Made by a program: the position numbers and the translations under genes. Below, piece by piece: positions 36,528-47,669 of a DNA stretch of 64,000 nucleotides. Numbering within the stretch: the first letter of the stretch is position 1; every line of letters begins with the position of its first letter. The notes below the pieces were generated by a model. The model saw only the letters and a list, made by a program, of their open reading frames with translations. It did no database searches and was not told where the DNA came from. Source of the DNA: Durusdinium trenchii (lineage: Eukaryota > Sar > Dinophyceae > Suessiales > Symbiodiniaceae). The stretch lies in NCBI GenBank assembly GCA_963970005.1, contig CAXAMN010023662.1:826958-890957 (forward strand), read 5' to 3'.

Positions 36528-37028
36528 TCCATGGACGCGTGGAATGGGACCCATGGACATATAGCGTATAAGTGGTGAAAAATACGACCTTGCTGCTTTA
36601 ATGTTGCCATTTCTCAGTGTTTCCATGTCCTTTCCGATCTTTTGTGAGGGTTTCCATTTCCTTTCTGATAGTTTTCAAGTGTTTTTTTCGATTTCCTTTC
36701 TGTGAGTTTTTGAGGGTTTCCATTTCTGAAAGTTTTCACTGTGTTTTTCGATTCCCTTCCTGAAACTTTGTGAGGGTTTCCATTTACCTATCTGAGAGTT
36801 TTCCTTTTTTGTTTTCGATTTCCTGTGTCGGTTTTTCGTCTTTCTGTCTCAGACTTGAAGGTTTTCTTTTCTTTTCTGATTGTTTATGAAGGTGTCCATT
36901 CATGAGTTCATGAAGGTTTCCATTTCCTTGATGTTGTTTTCGAGTTTTTCATTCACAGAGGTGAGTTTCCACGTCCATTTCTTGTTCTATTTCCTTTCTT
37001 GGGAGAGTCCGTTCTTATTTCTTTTCAC

Positions 37029-37051
37029 GCTATAGCTATTTTGGCTATAGC
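37029..37051. repeat. Hairpin GCTATAG...CTATAGC upstream of an ORF
   Basis: Seven-base inverted repeat with a nine-base centre, 30 bases before the ATG at 37081. The centre (CTATTTTGG) partly resembles the middle of the dinoflagellate spliced leader, but the match is too short and too changed to call one. Confidence 0.5.
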
Positions 37052-37080
37052 AATTTTCCTAGCTTAGACTCTTTCGCGGC

Positions 37081-38125
37081 ATGGCGGACGCGCACGGGAC
37101 CGAAGCTGCAGCTTTGCAAGCTGCTGCAGAAGCGCATGACCAAGCCTTCGGACATGGAGGACCAGGGCCGGGAGACACCCAGCTGTCGGAGAACGGCCCG
37201 TGCTGAAGAGACCCGCAAGCAAGAATGCTCCCAGTCGAGTCTTCGCCTGCATCCTTGTCCTGTTCCTTCGTGGCTTAGGCGAAGTCTTAGGCTTGCCCTT
37301 ACTCTTGGCTTTGCCCTTCCAAGCCCAAGAAAGGTGAGAACAAGCGCAAGCACGAGGATGCAGGCGAAGACCCCAAGGGCAAGAAAGCCAAGGGTGCGAA
37401 TGGTGAAGTGCCGGAACCAAAGGGCGGCAAAGATGATGACAATGACAAGAGGAACAAGGAAGGCAAGGCGAAGGACAAAGACGAAGAGCGGGCCAAGAAG
37501 CTTCAGTTGGATGAGCCGGAAGAGCCGGCGCCTGAAGAGCCGGCAGGTGACACGGCTGAGGAGCCTGAGCACCGAGACCCGAAGAAGGCTTGGTACTTCA
37601 ACAAGGTGTTGAGCAACATGCCTGAACCCGTGCAGGTTCCGGTCAAGCACCGTCAGCCGCAAAGAGAAAACGAAGCTAGTGCACGCTTGCGTCGGCAAAG
37701 ATGACAAGGGCAAGTGGGTGGCAACGCCCAACAACGCTATCGTGGAGAGCATGAGCAACATGTACTCAGAGCTCGTTGGTCGCGAAAAGGCAAGAGGCAT
37801 GCCGAAGGCCTTGATGCTGGGCCGACTCGGGGGGGGCGAAGAAGCCCTGGAGCGTGCCTTGAGGGATGGTGATGTGAAGTGCATCCAGCAGAACGGGAAG
37901 CCCTTTTACTTCTTTGAAGAGGTGGAGATTTGCAGGAGCAAAGGCAAAGCCACGAAGTCTAGCGTGCAGAACAACACCCCGGGCCTCGAGGAGATGAACG
38001 GCTTCCAGTCCTTCCTGACCAACTTCAGGCCTACGTTCAATGAGGACGAGGGCGACATGAATTTCGGCTTGCAGAACCCGCCGTCTTCTGGCAGCAGTGG
38101 TCCAGATGGAGGTGCCTTGGAATGT
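37081..38125 (+). CDS. Acidic/lysine-rich coding fragments, unidentified, apparently broken by a frame change
   Basis: The first block starts at ATG 37081 (MADAHGTEAAALQAAAEAHD) and ends near a possible donor around 37203. A second block from about 37330 is rich in Lys, Asp and Glu (KGKKAKG, then KGGKDDDNDKRNKEGK, then EEPAPEEPAGDTAEEPEHRD) and continues to a readable segment KKAWYFNKVLSNMPEPVQVP. Near 37650 the frame changes to reach HACVGKDDKGKWVATP and the long open block to 38125 (NMYSELVGREKARGMPKALM, then FLTNFRPTFNEDEGDMNF). The frame change may be a sequencing error, a real lesion or a missed intron. No family is recognised. Charged composition and strand match nearby mobile-element DNA. 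Confidence 0.45.
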
Positions 38126-38298
38126 TTCATTTGCCTTTCTGAGGGTTTTCTTTTCCTTTCTGAGAGAGTTTTCTGAGAAACAGTTTCCTTTTTTTTGTTT
38201 AGCGTTTCCGTGTCTTTGGGGAACCCACACTTTCCTTTCTTGTTTCCAGTTTTCTTTTCGGACCTATTTCCATTTCTCGTTTCCATCTTTCAAGTCGC

Positions 38299-39085
38299 TT
38301 GGCCCGCTTGGCGATTTGCGACGGGTTCGTGGCTTTGAATGCGAGCGCCATGCAGAAGGTGGAGGACGCCTTGCAGTGGCTGTACAAGGCCAAGAATGAT
38401 GCCAGAAAGGCCTTGCAAGCTTGCGCAGGAACAGGCCAAGGAGTTCAGGCTTTGAAGGCTTGCGCTTTCAGCTCAAGCTCAAGGAGGTGAAGATTTCGGG
38501 CCAAGGTGAGTTTCAGGGGACGAGAGCTCTCTTGTCGAACACTGCAAAGGCCTTGATGGACACGCAGGAGCTGGTGCGCGGGTTGACAGCCATGAGCTGA
38601 GCAGTTTTGTTCATGAAGAGATGATGACATGTCAGCCGACTGTGAAGAGATCAGTCGCAAACACGCAACGCTGAGGAGGAAAAACATTGGAGCGCTTTCT
38701 CTTCTTGTTTCCAGTTTCGTGTTTCCATTTCGTGCACTGGCATGATTTCTGCATGGCTTTCCACTCCTTTCCTGCATGCGCCTTTTTTCAGCTCAGCTGC
38801 AGTGTTTCTGGTATCTTTCCTGCGCTCTTTTCGACTTTCCGGCGCACCTGTTGCAATGAGCGGCGAGGAGGGCGAGACCTGGAAGAGTTCGCTGAGTACC
38901 ACCCCTCCGATGAGCAGTTGGAGCAAGAGCCCCACAGCTTGCCCTTCGGTGGATACCATTTTACCGTCGACCAGAGCACGCAGATCCAGGATGTCAGGCC
39001 AGCTCCTGGTATGAAACCTTCTTTCTTTGGCATGGTGGCCCGCCACAACCGAGGTTTTGATGGAGGAGGGTTTTGCCAAGTCACA
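38299..39085 (+). CDS. Further coding fragments between C/T-rich spacers, unidentified
   Basis: Two GC-rich blocks. At 38.30-38.5 kb: LAICDGFVALNASAMQKVED with LQWLYKAKNDARKALQACA, helical. At 38.86-39.08 kb: GGRDLEEFAEYHPSDEQLEQ, then FGGYHFTVDQSTQIQDV and PSFFGMVARHNRGFDGGGF. Both are followed at once by the C/T-rich repeat spacers. They could be later exons of the 37.1-38.1 kb unit. Confidence 0.4.
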
Positions 39086-40359
39086 CAGTCTCGACCTTTG
39101 CGAGTTTCTTTTCTGAGAGATTTTTCTGATGGTTTCTTTTCTGAGTGCCCTTTTCTGAGAGTTTTTTCCATTTCTTTTTGGAAAGGCTCGATTCATTTCA
39201 GAGAGGTTTTCATTTCTTCTCTGAAAGTTATGCTGGGCCCTGGTGGTTTGCATATTTGGAATTGGCTCGAATAAGCATGCAGCACACAGTATCACAAGCA
39301 ACTCTCAGAAAGGAAGCCCTTGCATACAAAACAGTCAGCTCTCAAGAAGAATGCCCCAATGAACACGCATTTTATTGAATAGCAGTCAGCACTCAAAACG
39401 ATGCCTCAGAAAGAAAACGCTCTGAAAGGAAACTCTCAGTTTATTGAACGCGCATTTTGTTTGAATTGGGTGTTAGAGAGAACACCATGGGACGAACTGC
39501 AAGGAAAGCTGCAAACTTTGAGGAGAGTTTCTTTGAAATCCGACCAGTGTGAGCTATTGTCTCAGCATGGGTTTGGGGCGCAAAAGGCTGGGTATGGAAG
39601 ATCAACTCATGGATTCTATTGTCACAGATGGGGACTTCAGGCCAGCACATCTCGAACATCAAAAGAGATCTCAAACGAAAACTTCCTGCGCCAATGTTCA
39701 CTCTTTCTGAGCACAATATGCCCGTAAAAGTTGGCAGCAAATTGCCTCCTGATGTCACATAGAAAACTGATGCCTGGAACAGGTGTGTTCTAGAAGACCC
39801 AAGTTTGGTGCCAAAGTTTTGGTCAGCGTCCAAAAATGTCAAGAAAGGGCAGCGCCATTGATTTTGCATGCTGCCTGATTGACCAGGCAGAAAAAATTTT
39901 GAAGCAGCTTTGAAAAAGGTAGCAGCACGCCTTGCAGGAGTTATACATGGGCCTGCAACAGCGTGAGCAGGGCATGTATCTCAGTGGTTGCAAGCGCCTG
40001 CTGCCAACAATATCGAACGTGTTTCTCGAGCCTCATGGCCAACATTCTTTGCAGCCGCGTTGGAGAGATTTTTTCTTTCTTTGCTTCATGCATGGTAAAG
40101 GTTGCGGCACCATGTAAAATGTTCTAGGCAACAAACAAGCAACTCTTCGAGCCGCTTCCTTGTTGGGTCACAGAAGCGCCGTCGCCAGAACGGAAAAAAC
40201 GAGTGGGTGGGTGAGAGAGAGAGAGAGAGCAGAGCTCGAGTGCATTGGCTTAGAAGAGCTGGGTCTTTCCATAGCGGCAACAACAACATCTGGATTCTGG
40301 CGCTGTATCTTTGCCTGGTGAGCAGATGTTGCTCCATGAAGCAGAAAATTTGCCTACTG

Positions 40360-40602
40360 TGAATTGGGCGCCACCCAATAGAGAAGAACAATAAGGAAGA
40401 ACAGAGCTTTTTTGGCATGAGCGGTTTCCAACTTTCCGCTTTGCCGCTCTCATGGTTCAACTCGGCCCGACAGGGACCCCTTGAGCTTGACACGTTCGCT
40501 ACGCAAAAGAGACGCACGCAGCTTTCACGTTCCACGTTGACACTTAGAGCGGTCACACGTGATAGGTATTCACTCCATACCTTTACATTGGTAGCGGAGC
40601 CG
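40360..40602 (+). mobile_element. Possible LTR end and primer-binding site of a copia-type element
   Basis: At 40588 the sequence TTGGTAGCGGAGCC follows ...TTTACA. It resembles the TGGTATCAGAGC primer-binding site, complementary to initiator Met-tRNA, that follows the 5' LTR in many copia elements, and it stands about 40 bases before the gag start. The LTR start could not be fixed, and I found no second copy downstream. Confidence 0.45.
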
Positions 40603-40628
40603 TCCAAAGTGACGGCTCCCGCGCGCTG

Positions 40629-41818
40629 ATGGCCGGACGCTCCCTCACGAGGGAAAACCCATCCTCCGCGGCAGCAGCTGGACAGGCCAATGGCGCTGGC
40701 GGAAGCCGAGACCTGAAGGACAACTTCGTGCCGCGCTTCGAGAACACCACGACTTCCTACAAGGAATGGCGGCGCCGGGTCCTTCTCTACGCCCGGAAGT
40801 TGGAGCCAAGGTCGCAAGACTGAAGTGGCACTCAACGTGCTGTCGACCTTGGAAGGCTCCAGCTGGACTCAATGCGAAGACCTGGATTTGAAAGAGCTTG
40901 AGTCCGATGAAGGCCTCAACATTTTGTTGAAGCGCCTGGACCGCCAATGGTCCTACGACGACAAGGTCGAGATGCCGAACAACTTCGAGGCATTCTTCTT
41001 CAAGCTCAAGCGCCGACAGCAGACCCTTCTCGAGTACACCACCAAGTTCCACCAGGTGCTACGCCAGGTGACCAAGCACAAGGTCGACCTCCCCGAAGAA
41101 GTTACAGGATGGATGATGCTCAAACGAGCAGGTCTGACACGTGAGCAGGAGGAGCAGATGGCGCAGACCCAGATCGGGTCGATCCTGACCTTGGCGCAGT
41201 TGAGCCGTCCCTCTTCCTGTTGTTCGGACAGGATTACCAACAGGCTCATGTCCCTCATCACGTCCGCCGACAGCAGCAGCAACTTCGATGGAAGAAGCCC
41301 CAAGGCATTCACATGGCCTGATGAGGAGGGCGATGAGCCCGAACTCCCTGACGGCACCTTCTACGACGACACCGAGAACATCTATGACACAGAGGAGTTT
41401 GATGAGGTCTACTCCACCTACGGCGATGCCAAACAAAGGCTCAACCAACTTCGCCAAAGCCAAGGATTCTACCCAGTGGTGGCAGCTGTTGATGGAAAAG
41501 GTCAAGCCCCACTAGTCGCTCAACACCCAAAGGGCTCGGCAAAAGGTGGAAAGACCAAGAACAAGTCCAAGGGCAAGAACAGTGGTTCCAAACGATCTTC
41601 AAAAGGTCCGACCGGCAAGAGAGTCAAGGCAGCCCTCACCTGCCTCCGATGTGGCAAAGCTGGACACTTTGCAGCCAACTGCCCGTCCGTTCAGCAGACC
41701 GAAGAGACGAGTGATTGACCTCGAAGACCCAATGATCAACATGGTCATGAACATCGAGCACAACCCCAACGACATGGATGAGGGCGAGGTCACTGCGGAA
41801 CGAGGACATCTTCTATGA
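40629..41818 (+). pseudogene. Ty1/copia-type gag with CCHC zinc knuckle, frameshifted
   Basis: Capsid polyprotein of an LTR retrotransposon. The N-terminal part (ATG 40629, DNFVPRFENTTTSYKEWRRR) stops at 40823, and the reading continues one frame over with VALNVLSTLEGSSW, so one extra base near 40805-40812 breaks it. The main block to 41718 has the capsid-like helices (FFFKLKRRQQTLLEYTTKFH), an acidic centre, a Lys-rich nucleic-acid-binding stretch and a zinc knuckle CLRCGKAGHFAANC near 41640-41685. A second frame change near 41700 leads to RRVIDLEDPMINM and on to about 41880. Protease, integrase and reverse transcriptase do not follow. This is a host retroelement relic. Confidence 0.9.
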
Positions 41819-41899
41819 CGTCGAAGACGCCTATGTTCGAGCCGGAGGCTGGTTGACGAATGAGCCGGACACCTGCATTCAAGACCACCCTGAGCGTCG

Positions 41900-42110
41900 G
41901 CTATTGATCCTAATCAATTAAATCACAGTTTTCCTTATTGATATTGATTGCCATGTGTTTAATTGATTTAGTCAATCAGCTAGAAAACAAAACTATATTG
42001 AGCAAAAACAGTCAAAAATTGTATGTGCTTTATTGGAAACATTATTGATTTACATATTGATTTGTCTATTGATCTGTGTAATGATTCTGCCCTTGACATT
42101 GGAATGGCTT
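41900..42110. other. AT-rich segment with ATTGATT words
   Basis: Low-GC stretch with many ATTGAT/AATCAAT words directly after the gag relic. It marks the left edge of the 6-kb insert. No gene seen. Confidence 0.5.
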
Positions 42111-42229
42111 GAGCATTGCATGGGCAGCATTTGAACTTCAATATTAGGGTTGCCATTTCCTTGACAAAAGGGCTTAAGGAGGACCAAGGTAGCCTTGTAG
42201 GACTTAAGGCATCTCCTTGACAAAAGGAC

Positions 42230-42890
42230 ATGTCTTCTGTACATGGCAAAGGTGGTGCAAGGCACTTTACAAAGCCACACATAGATGTTGGCATTCTGAA
42301 GAGGGAGCTGGATAAGCACAAGCTTCTGATACAGAATCTGGGAGCCTATGAGAGTGTATCCAGAAACCAAGCTGCCAACCCCAAGGGGTTGATTGGGGTC
42401 ATTGACCTAGTGGCTGCTCTTCTGGTTTTGAAGCCAGCCTAAGGAGTGCATTGATGGCAATGTACACAGAAGATCCCAAAATCAACAGCACCAGATATAA
42501 TGGTGCTGTGTGGGTTGGGATGAGAACTGAGCGCATCAATGTGATTTTATATCACTTCAGAAGGGTCAGGAATGCTGATGATATGAGGGTCTGTGCATCC
42601 AGACTGACCAGCCCTGAACTGCTCAGGCTTCAAAAAGTGGTGGAAGACATTGACAAAAAGGAGCCCCCAGCCACCCTTGACAAAAGGGATGATGGGTCGA
42701 CAGAAAGTGCACCAAGCATTCACCGGTGTTCTGCCCCAGATCTTGGAGTCGACCTGGCCCTGACCGTCCGTCCTGCTCCCTGCTCTTCAGCACTCCATCG
42801 GAGACATCGGCGTCACCAAGCTCTACGTGAGGCGGGCAGGGACACCTCGTTTCGCCACAAAGAACCACGAAAATACGGAGATTGAGATTG
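42230..42890 (+). CDS. Unidentified coding fragments carrying CCTTGACAAAAGG insertions
   Basis: Two plus-strand stretches look coding: 42230-42442 (HFTKPHIDVGILKRELDKHK, then GAYESVSRNQAANPKGLIGV) and 42454-42700 (YNGAVWVGMRTERINVILYH, then VCASRLTSPELLRLQKVVED). The short word CCTTGACAAAAGG or a close variant occurs at about 42159, 42214, 42649 and 42676, in and just before these frames. No family is recognised. Confidence 0.35.
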
Positions 42891-43844
42891 GGGATCCAGG
42901 CAGTAAGACACAAGATGACACCAGCAAAAGCCTATGAAGCTGAGATATAGAGAGGGAGAGAGAGGGGGAGAGCAAGCAACAACAATTACTGTAAACCAAG
43001 CGAGTGCACCAGTGCATGTTTTTTGGAGGGTGTGTCATCATTATCATCGACCCAAGAGCACTGTTTCAACTCGGGGGTTTATCACTGATCGATAGGCAGA
43101 GTGAGGGGGGGAACATGACATTTCCGTGTGGGACGTTCAATTTTGAGAGCCCAAGCAAGTGAGGCCTTTGTCGCCCATGTCGAGCACCGGCGATGGTTTA
43201 GTTTTATTTTGTATTTGTATTTTTTTACTAAGAAGTCCTCGCCGGCCTGGGGTAGTCAAGGAGCGAAACTTTATGAGTTGAAGCACTACAGTTGATAGCC
43301 TCAAGGCCGAGAAGGTTAAGATACCATTCAAACCTGGCCTTTAAACGCAAAGATTTGTTGGACGGCTTCCACTAGCAAAATGGGAACATCCCGCACTGCG
43401 ACCAAGCTCGATGCACCAACCCTCAGATGGGTGTATGAGCGCTGGAACAGGCTCAGAAGATCTACTCCAAACTCCTGAACAATCAAGGAAACAAAAATGG
43501 AGACACACACATCATTTAAGAGTCTGGACTGCGGACGCACTTGCTACACACCTGTTCTGATGGAGAGCACTCTAGTTTTCATAATCGATGTCTTAAGGTA
43601 GCTGAGCGTGAGTTGAAGCACTACACTTGATCATGGCCTCCTGGCCTTTGAACGCAAAGACTTGTTGGACGGCATCCACTATGATCGACATCTGAACGAA
43701 GCTGGACAATGACGTCATGAACATTTGGGACTAGCTCTATTTTGACGCTGGGTATGTAGTGAAGGGGTGGGAATCTCATGATCAATGGGACTTCCAGATC
43801 TTCTCCAATCGCGTCGTCAAGGAGCGAAACTGCCTTGACAAGTG

Positions 43845-43860
43845 GTAGGTCGCAACCTAC
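43845..43860. repeat. Hairpin GTAGGT-CGCA-ACCTAC
   Basis: A six-base perfect stem with a four-base loop. The same 16 bases recur at 44168-44183, 45805-45820 and 46128-46143, with a near copy at about 45294. Each is preceded by CCTTGACAAGTG. Confidence 0.9.
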
Positions 43861-43990
43861 AGGCGTGAGGTGAAGCACTACGCCGAGAAGGTGGAGATCC
43901 TGCCCTTTGTTCGCAAAAATTTGTTAGACGCACTAAGGAAATTCAGGAACAGAAGGTCTATTCGGCTTGAACTGAGCAAAAAAAGAACAA

Positions 43991-44048
43991 TGACAGGTGT
44001 GGGATTTGAACCCACGATAGTGGGACTTCAGTCCGGCAAACTCTCCCT
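43991..44048 (-). pseudogene. Truncated tRNA-like sequence
   Basis: On the minus strand, a perfect T-arm (GTGGG-TTCAAAT-CCCAC) and a 3' acceptor-like end ACCTGTCA are kept, followed by a T-run. The D-arm and part of the anticodon arm are missing when compared with the second copy at 45951-46022. It is a tRNA-derived relic and probably the Pol III-type head of a short retroposon. Confidence 0.7.
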
Positions 44049-44443
44049 TATCTCTTTGGAGAATACTCTTGTTTATATAATTGACGTCATAAGGTAGCTG
44101 AGCCGCAATCACAAACTACCCACTTCATGATTGAGGTTGTCAAGCACCGAACCTGCCTTGACAAGTGGTAGGTCGCAACCTACAGGTGAGGGAGCATGAC
44201 GTGACTACACTTAATCATAGCCTCAAGGCCAAGAAGGTTGAAAAATGACTTAATCCGGCCTTTGAACGCAAAGATTTGTTAGACGGCCTCCACTGGCAAT
44301 CTGATCCACATCTGGACGAAGCTGGACAATGACGTCATGAACATTTGGGATGAGAAGTATCAAGGTGGACATTCACGGACAGAAGGTCCATTCTAACTCC
44401 TGAACAATTGAGGAAGCAAAAATGGAGACACACACAGCAGATG

Positions 44444-44459
44444 TTGCTCCATGGAGCAA
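44444..44459. repeat. Perfect 16-bp palindrome TTGCTCCATGGAGCAA
   Basis: Identical palindrome in the second module at 46398-46413. A half-matching word (GCAGATGTTGCTCCATG) also occurs near 40322, before the gag relic. Confidence 0.9.
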
Positions 44460-45423
44460 TGAAGAAAGCACTACTGTCAAAGTCTGTCAGGACACACCTT
44501 CAGGCGGTCCCGGCTCACACACCTGGTGAGTCACACTTCATGCCTGAGGCTGTAACAGTTCGATTTGACCATAAAATCTGAACAAATCCGGCTGTCTGTC
44601 CACCAAACTTATGCATGTTACATCATTTTACAACACGTTAAATATGTTTACATGTTGTTGTTGTTGTTATCAGAGGGAAGGGTAGTGACGTCTCAAATCC
44701 ACCAGCGTTGAGCCATCTCTGTTGGGTTTTCCGGACGTGGACGCGCTATTCAGGAGGTCGCCACAGGTACGGCACTTGAGCCTGGCAGGCCCGGGCCAGA
44801 AGGTTTATCTTCTTTTTCAATGACCCATTCAGCGGATTCCTTCGTAGTTGAAGTGGCTTCATATTTATGTCTTTCTGCTCAACACACAAACGGCATCACC
44901 ATTAAAGAACCACCATTAAAGACAGCACCACCATATTCAAACGCTTAATCTAATTTTTTGGGGATGAATGATCACTGATGCACGGCTGCAGGAGTACATC
45001 GATGGCAAAGAGATGTGACTGATTGAAAAAAGATGTGATCAGTGGACTCATTCACTTTTGGCATAAAAGAGACAAATATCCTCAAGACCAAGATGACTAT
45101 TTTGAGTCTATATTAGGTCCATTTTCAAAGTTTGGAATTAAGAGCCGCACTGTCATGCGAAGGTGTGAAGGGTTGGAATAGCACTGGTCAGCAGTTGTTG
45201 CTGAGCCTGTCCTCTCAGACCAGAACGGATACCACTGCTTATTTCCTCGCAACGGACACTCGCTTCGCCAAGGAGCAAAAACTGCCTTGACAAGTGCTAG
45301 GTCGCAACCTACAGGCATGAGCTGAAGCAGCCTCATGGGCAAGACCTTTTGTTCGCAAAATTTGTTAGACGGCCTCCACTACACATTGCGGATGGGAGCT
45401 ACTTCATGGTGGACATTCAGGGA

Positions 45424-46892
45424 CAGAAGATCTATTCCAAACTCCTGAGCAATCAAGGAAACAAAAATGGAGACACACACATCATTTAAGAGTCTGGACT
45501 GCGGACGCACTTGCTACTGATGGAGAACACTCTAGTTTTCATGATCGATGTCTCAAGGTAGCTGAGCGTGAGTTGAAGCACTACACTTGATCATGGCCTC
45601 CTGGCCTTTGAGCGCAAAGACTTGTTGGACGGCATCCACTATGATCGACATCTGAACGAAGCTGGACAATGACGTCATGAACATTTGGGACTAGCTCTAC
45701 TTTGACGCTGGGTATGTAGTGAAGGGGTGGGAATCTCATGATCAATGGGACTTCCAGATCTTCTCCAATCGCGTCGTCAAGGAGCGAAACTGCCTTGACA
45801 AGTGGTAGGTCGCAACCTACAGGCGTGAGGTGAAGCACTACGCCGAGAAGGTGGAGATCCTGCCCTTTGTTCGCAAAAATTTGTTGGACGCACTAAGGAA
45901 ATTCCGGAACAGAAGGTCTATTCGGCTTGTACTGAGCAAAAAAAGAACAATGACAGGTTTGGGATTTAAACCCACGACAGTGGGACTTCAGTCCACTTGC
46001 TTAGACCACTCGGGCAAACTCTCCCTTATCTCTTTGGAGAATACTCTTGTTTTATAATTGAGCCACAATCACAAACTACCCACTTCATGATTGAGGTTGT
46101 CAAGCACCGAAGCTGCCTTGACAAGTGGTAGGTCGCAACCTACAGGTGAGGGAGCAGACTACACTTAATCATAGCCTCAAGGCCAAGAAGGTTGAAAAAT
46201 GACTTGATCCGGCCTTTGAACGCAAAGATTTGTTAGACGGCCTCCACTGGCAATCTGATCCACATCTGGACGAAGCTGGACAGTGACGTCATGAACATTT
46301 GGGATGAGAAGTGTCAAGGTGGACATTCACGGACAGAAGGTCCATTCTAACTCCTGAACAATTGAAGAAGCAAAAATGGAGACACACACAGCAGATGTTG
46401 CTCCATGGAGCAATGAAGAAAGTACTACTGTCAAAGTCTGTCAGGACACACCTTCAGGCGGTCCCGGCTCACACACCTGGTGAGTCACACTTCAGGCTGT
46501 CAAGGAGCAAGATTTGTTAGACGGTCTTCACTAGACTGCCCTCTCTGTAACAGTTCGATTTGACCATAAAATCCTGAACAAATCCGGCTGTCTGTCCACC
46601 AAGCTTATGCATGTTACATCACTTTACAATACGTTAAATATGTTTGCATGTTGTTGTTGTTGTTGTTATCAGAGGGAAGGGTGGTGACGTCTCAAATCCA
46701 CCAGCGTTGAACCATCTCTGTTGGGTTTTCCGGACGTGGACGCGCTATTCGAGGAGGTCGCCACTGGTACGGCACTTGAGCCTGGCAGGCCCGGGCCAGA
46801 AGGTTTGTCTTCTTTTTCAATGACCCATTCAGCGGATTCCTTCGTAGTTGAAGTGGCTTCATATTTATGTCTTTCTGCTCAACACACAAGCG
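45424..46892. repeat. Second copy of the 1.45-kb duplicated module
   Basis: Same order of parts as 43455-44890, offset by about 1960-2000 bases. Between the copies lie about 530 bases with related but reshuffled sub-modules. The tRNA-like part is more complete in this copy. Confidence 0.9.
45951..46022 (-). pseudogene. tRNA-derived pseudogene, more complete copy
   Basis: On the minus strand it reads GCCCGAGTGGTCTAAGC (A-box/D-arm like), then an anticodon-arm-like GTGGACTGAAGTCCCAC, then a damaged T-arm with GGTTTAAATCC. The acceptor stem pairs poorly. A run of seven T follows about 14 bases after the 3' end, as in a Pol III terminator. The anticodon cannot be assigned safely (GAA or TGA depending on the loop). 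Confidence 0.65.
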
Positions 46893-46899
46893 GCCTGAG

Positions 46900-47660
46900 C
46901 AAGGTGGTTCTTTTGCAAATCCATTGCTTTCGACACCGCCTTGAGAATGAAGGTTGGGCAAAGGACACTCCAAATTCATCTCCTTTCCAAGGGTCCAACT
47001 AATGGATGTGGTATGAGGGAAGCTCGCGCAGACTCCTGGTAGAAAAAGATGGACTAGTTTGAGACATATCCGCATTCACCCTTGTCTCCTTCGCACCTTA
47101 ATATTTCAAAATTATCAAATCATATCAAATCACATCCACCCTGTGCGTATTTTGGTATTTCCCAGTGCCCCAAAACTCGCCCCATTTGGACTTGTGCTTT
47201 TTACGTAGATGTAGGTCTGAAATCTTCGCATCGCCATGTATTTCTTGCGTTTGCTTCTCGACTAAAGTCCTGGTGGGGTTTTGCAGGACACTTTCTGCTC
47301 CATGCAACAAACATTACTCCAGGGAAAGTATCAAGCACGGTTGAGGCTATTTTGACCAAACCAAAGCACAAATGAGCAGCAACACCAGCAAATCAGAAGC
47401 TCTAAAGCCCCCACAACCCCCCAAAAACTGAACGAAAACGAAGGGTTGTGGACGCCAAACTTGTGTGAGCTGCACGTTTCTGGTCTCAGCACCCGTGTGG
47501 CTAGCCGCCTGTGTTTTTCTGACCAACACTCTCCGCACTATCATGTTTTTCCAAGACGTGACCACGTTGTTCTGTAAAGACTGTGTTTTAAGGATGGTTT
47601 GCTAGCCTCCTTCAACTTGTCCGAACGCGGTTCCCACCATCATGTGGGGAGTGTAAAATA
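46900..47660. other. No gene recognised
   Basis: After the second module only short, conflicting open frames are seen. No motif or RNA gene was found. Confidence 0.5.
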
Positions 47661-47669
47661 AGTCTTCCT

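Larger units (their letters stand above)
36600..39440. repeat. C/T-rich spacer family with recurring TTTCCATTTC / TTTCTGAGAGTTTTC unit
   Basis: Spacers at about 36.6-37.0, 38.13-38.29, 38.69-38.85 and 39.1-39.23 kb are made of many imperfect copies of units such as GTTTCCATTTCCTTTCTGA and CTGAGAGTTTTC on the plus strand. At 39.30-39.44 kb the same words appear in reverse complement (ACTCTCAGAAAGGAA, CTGAAAGGAAACTCTCAG). The spacers sit between GC-rich coding fragments, so they look like introns that share one sequence family, or like parts of one mobile unit with inverted ends. Confidence 0.7.
43455..44890. repeat. First copy of a 1.45-kb duplicated module
   Basis: This segment matches 45424-46892 along its whole length with a few percent difference and small insertions and deletions. 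It contains sub-modules that themselves recur, each with CGCAAAGA(T/C)TTGTTRGACGG, CCTTGACAAGTGGTAGGTCG and ATGGAGACACACAC. Confidence 0.9.

Noticed and set aside
37029..37062. Possible spliced-leader relic (TAGC-TATTTT-GGC)
   Set aside because: Only the centre resembles the dinoflagellate spliced leader; the match is short and is explained by the inverted repeat itself.
37045..37884. 279-codon minus-strand ORF with hydrophobic stretches
   Set aside because: It is antisense to the acidic/Lys-rich plus-strand blocks; Lys/Glu codons read backwards give Leu/Phe/Ser-rich peptides. Flanking coding fragments are on the plus strand.
40086..40835. 249-codon minus-strand ORF
   Set aside because: It overlaps the gag start and primer-binding-like site on the other strand and shows no family.
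43455..46892. CRISPR-like array from recurring 16-base hairpins
   Set aside because: Spacing is irregular, there are no uniform spacers or cas genes, and the context is nuclear eukaryotic DNA.
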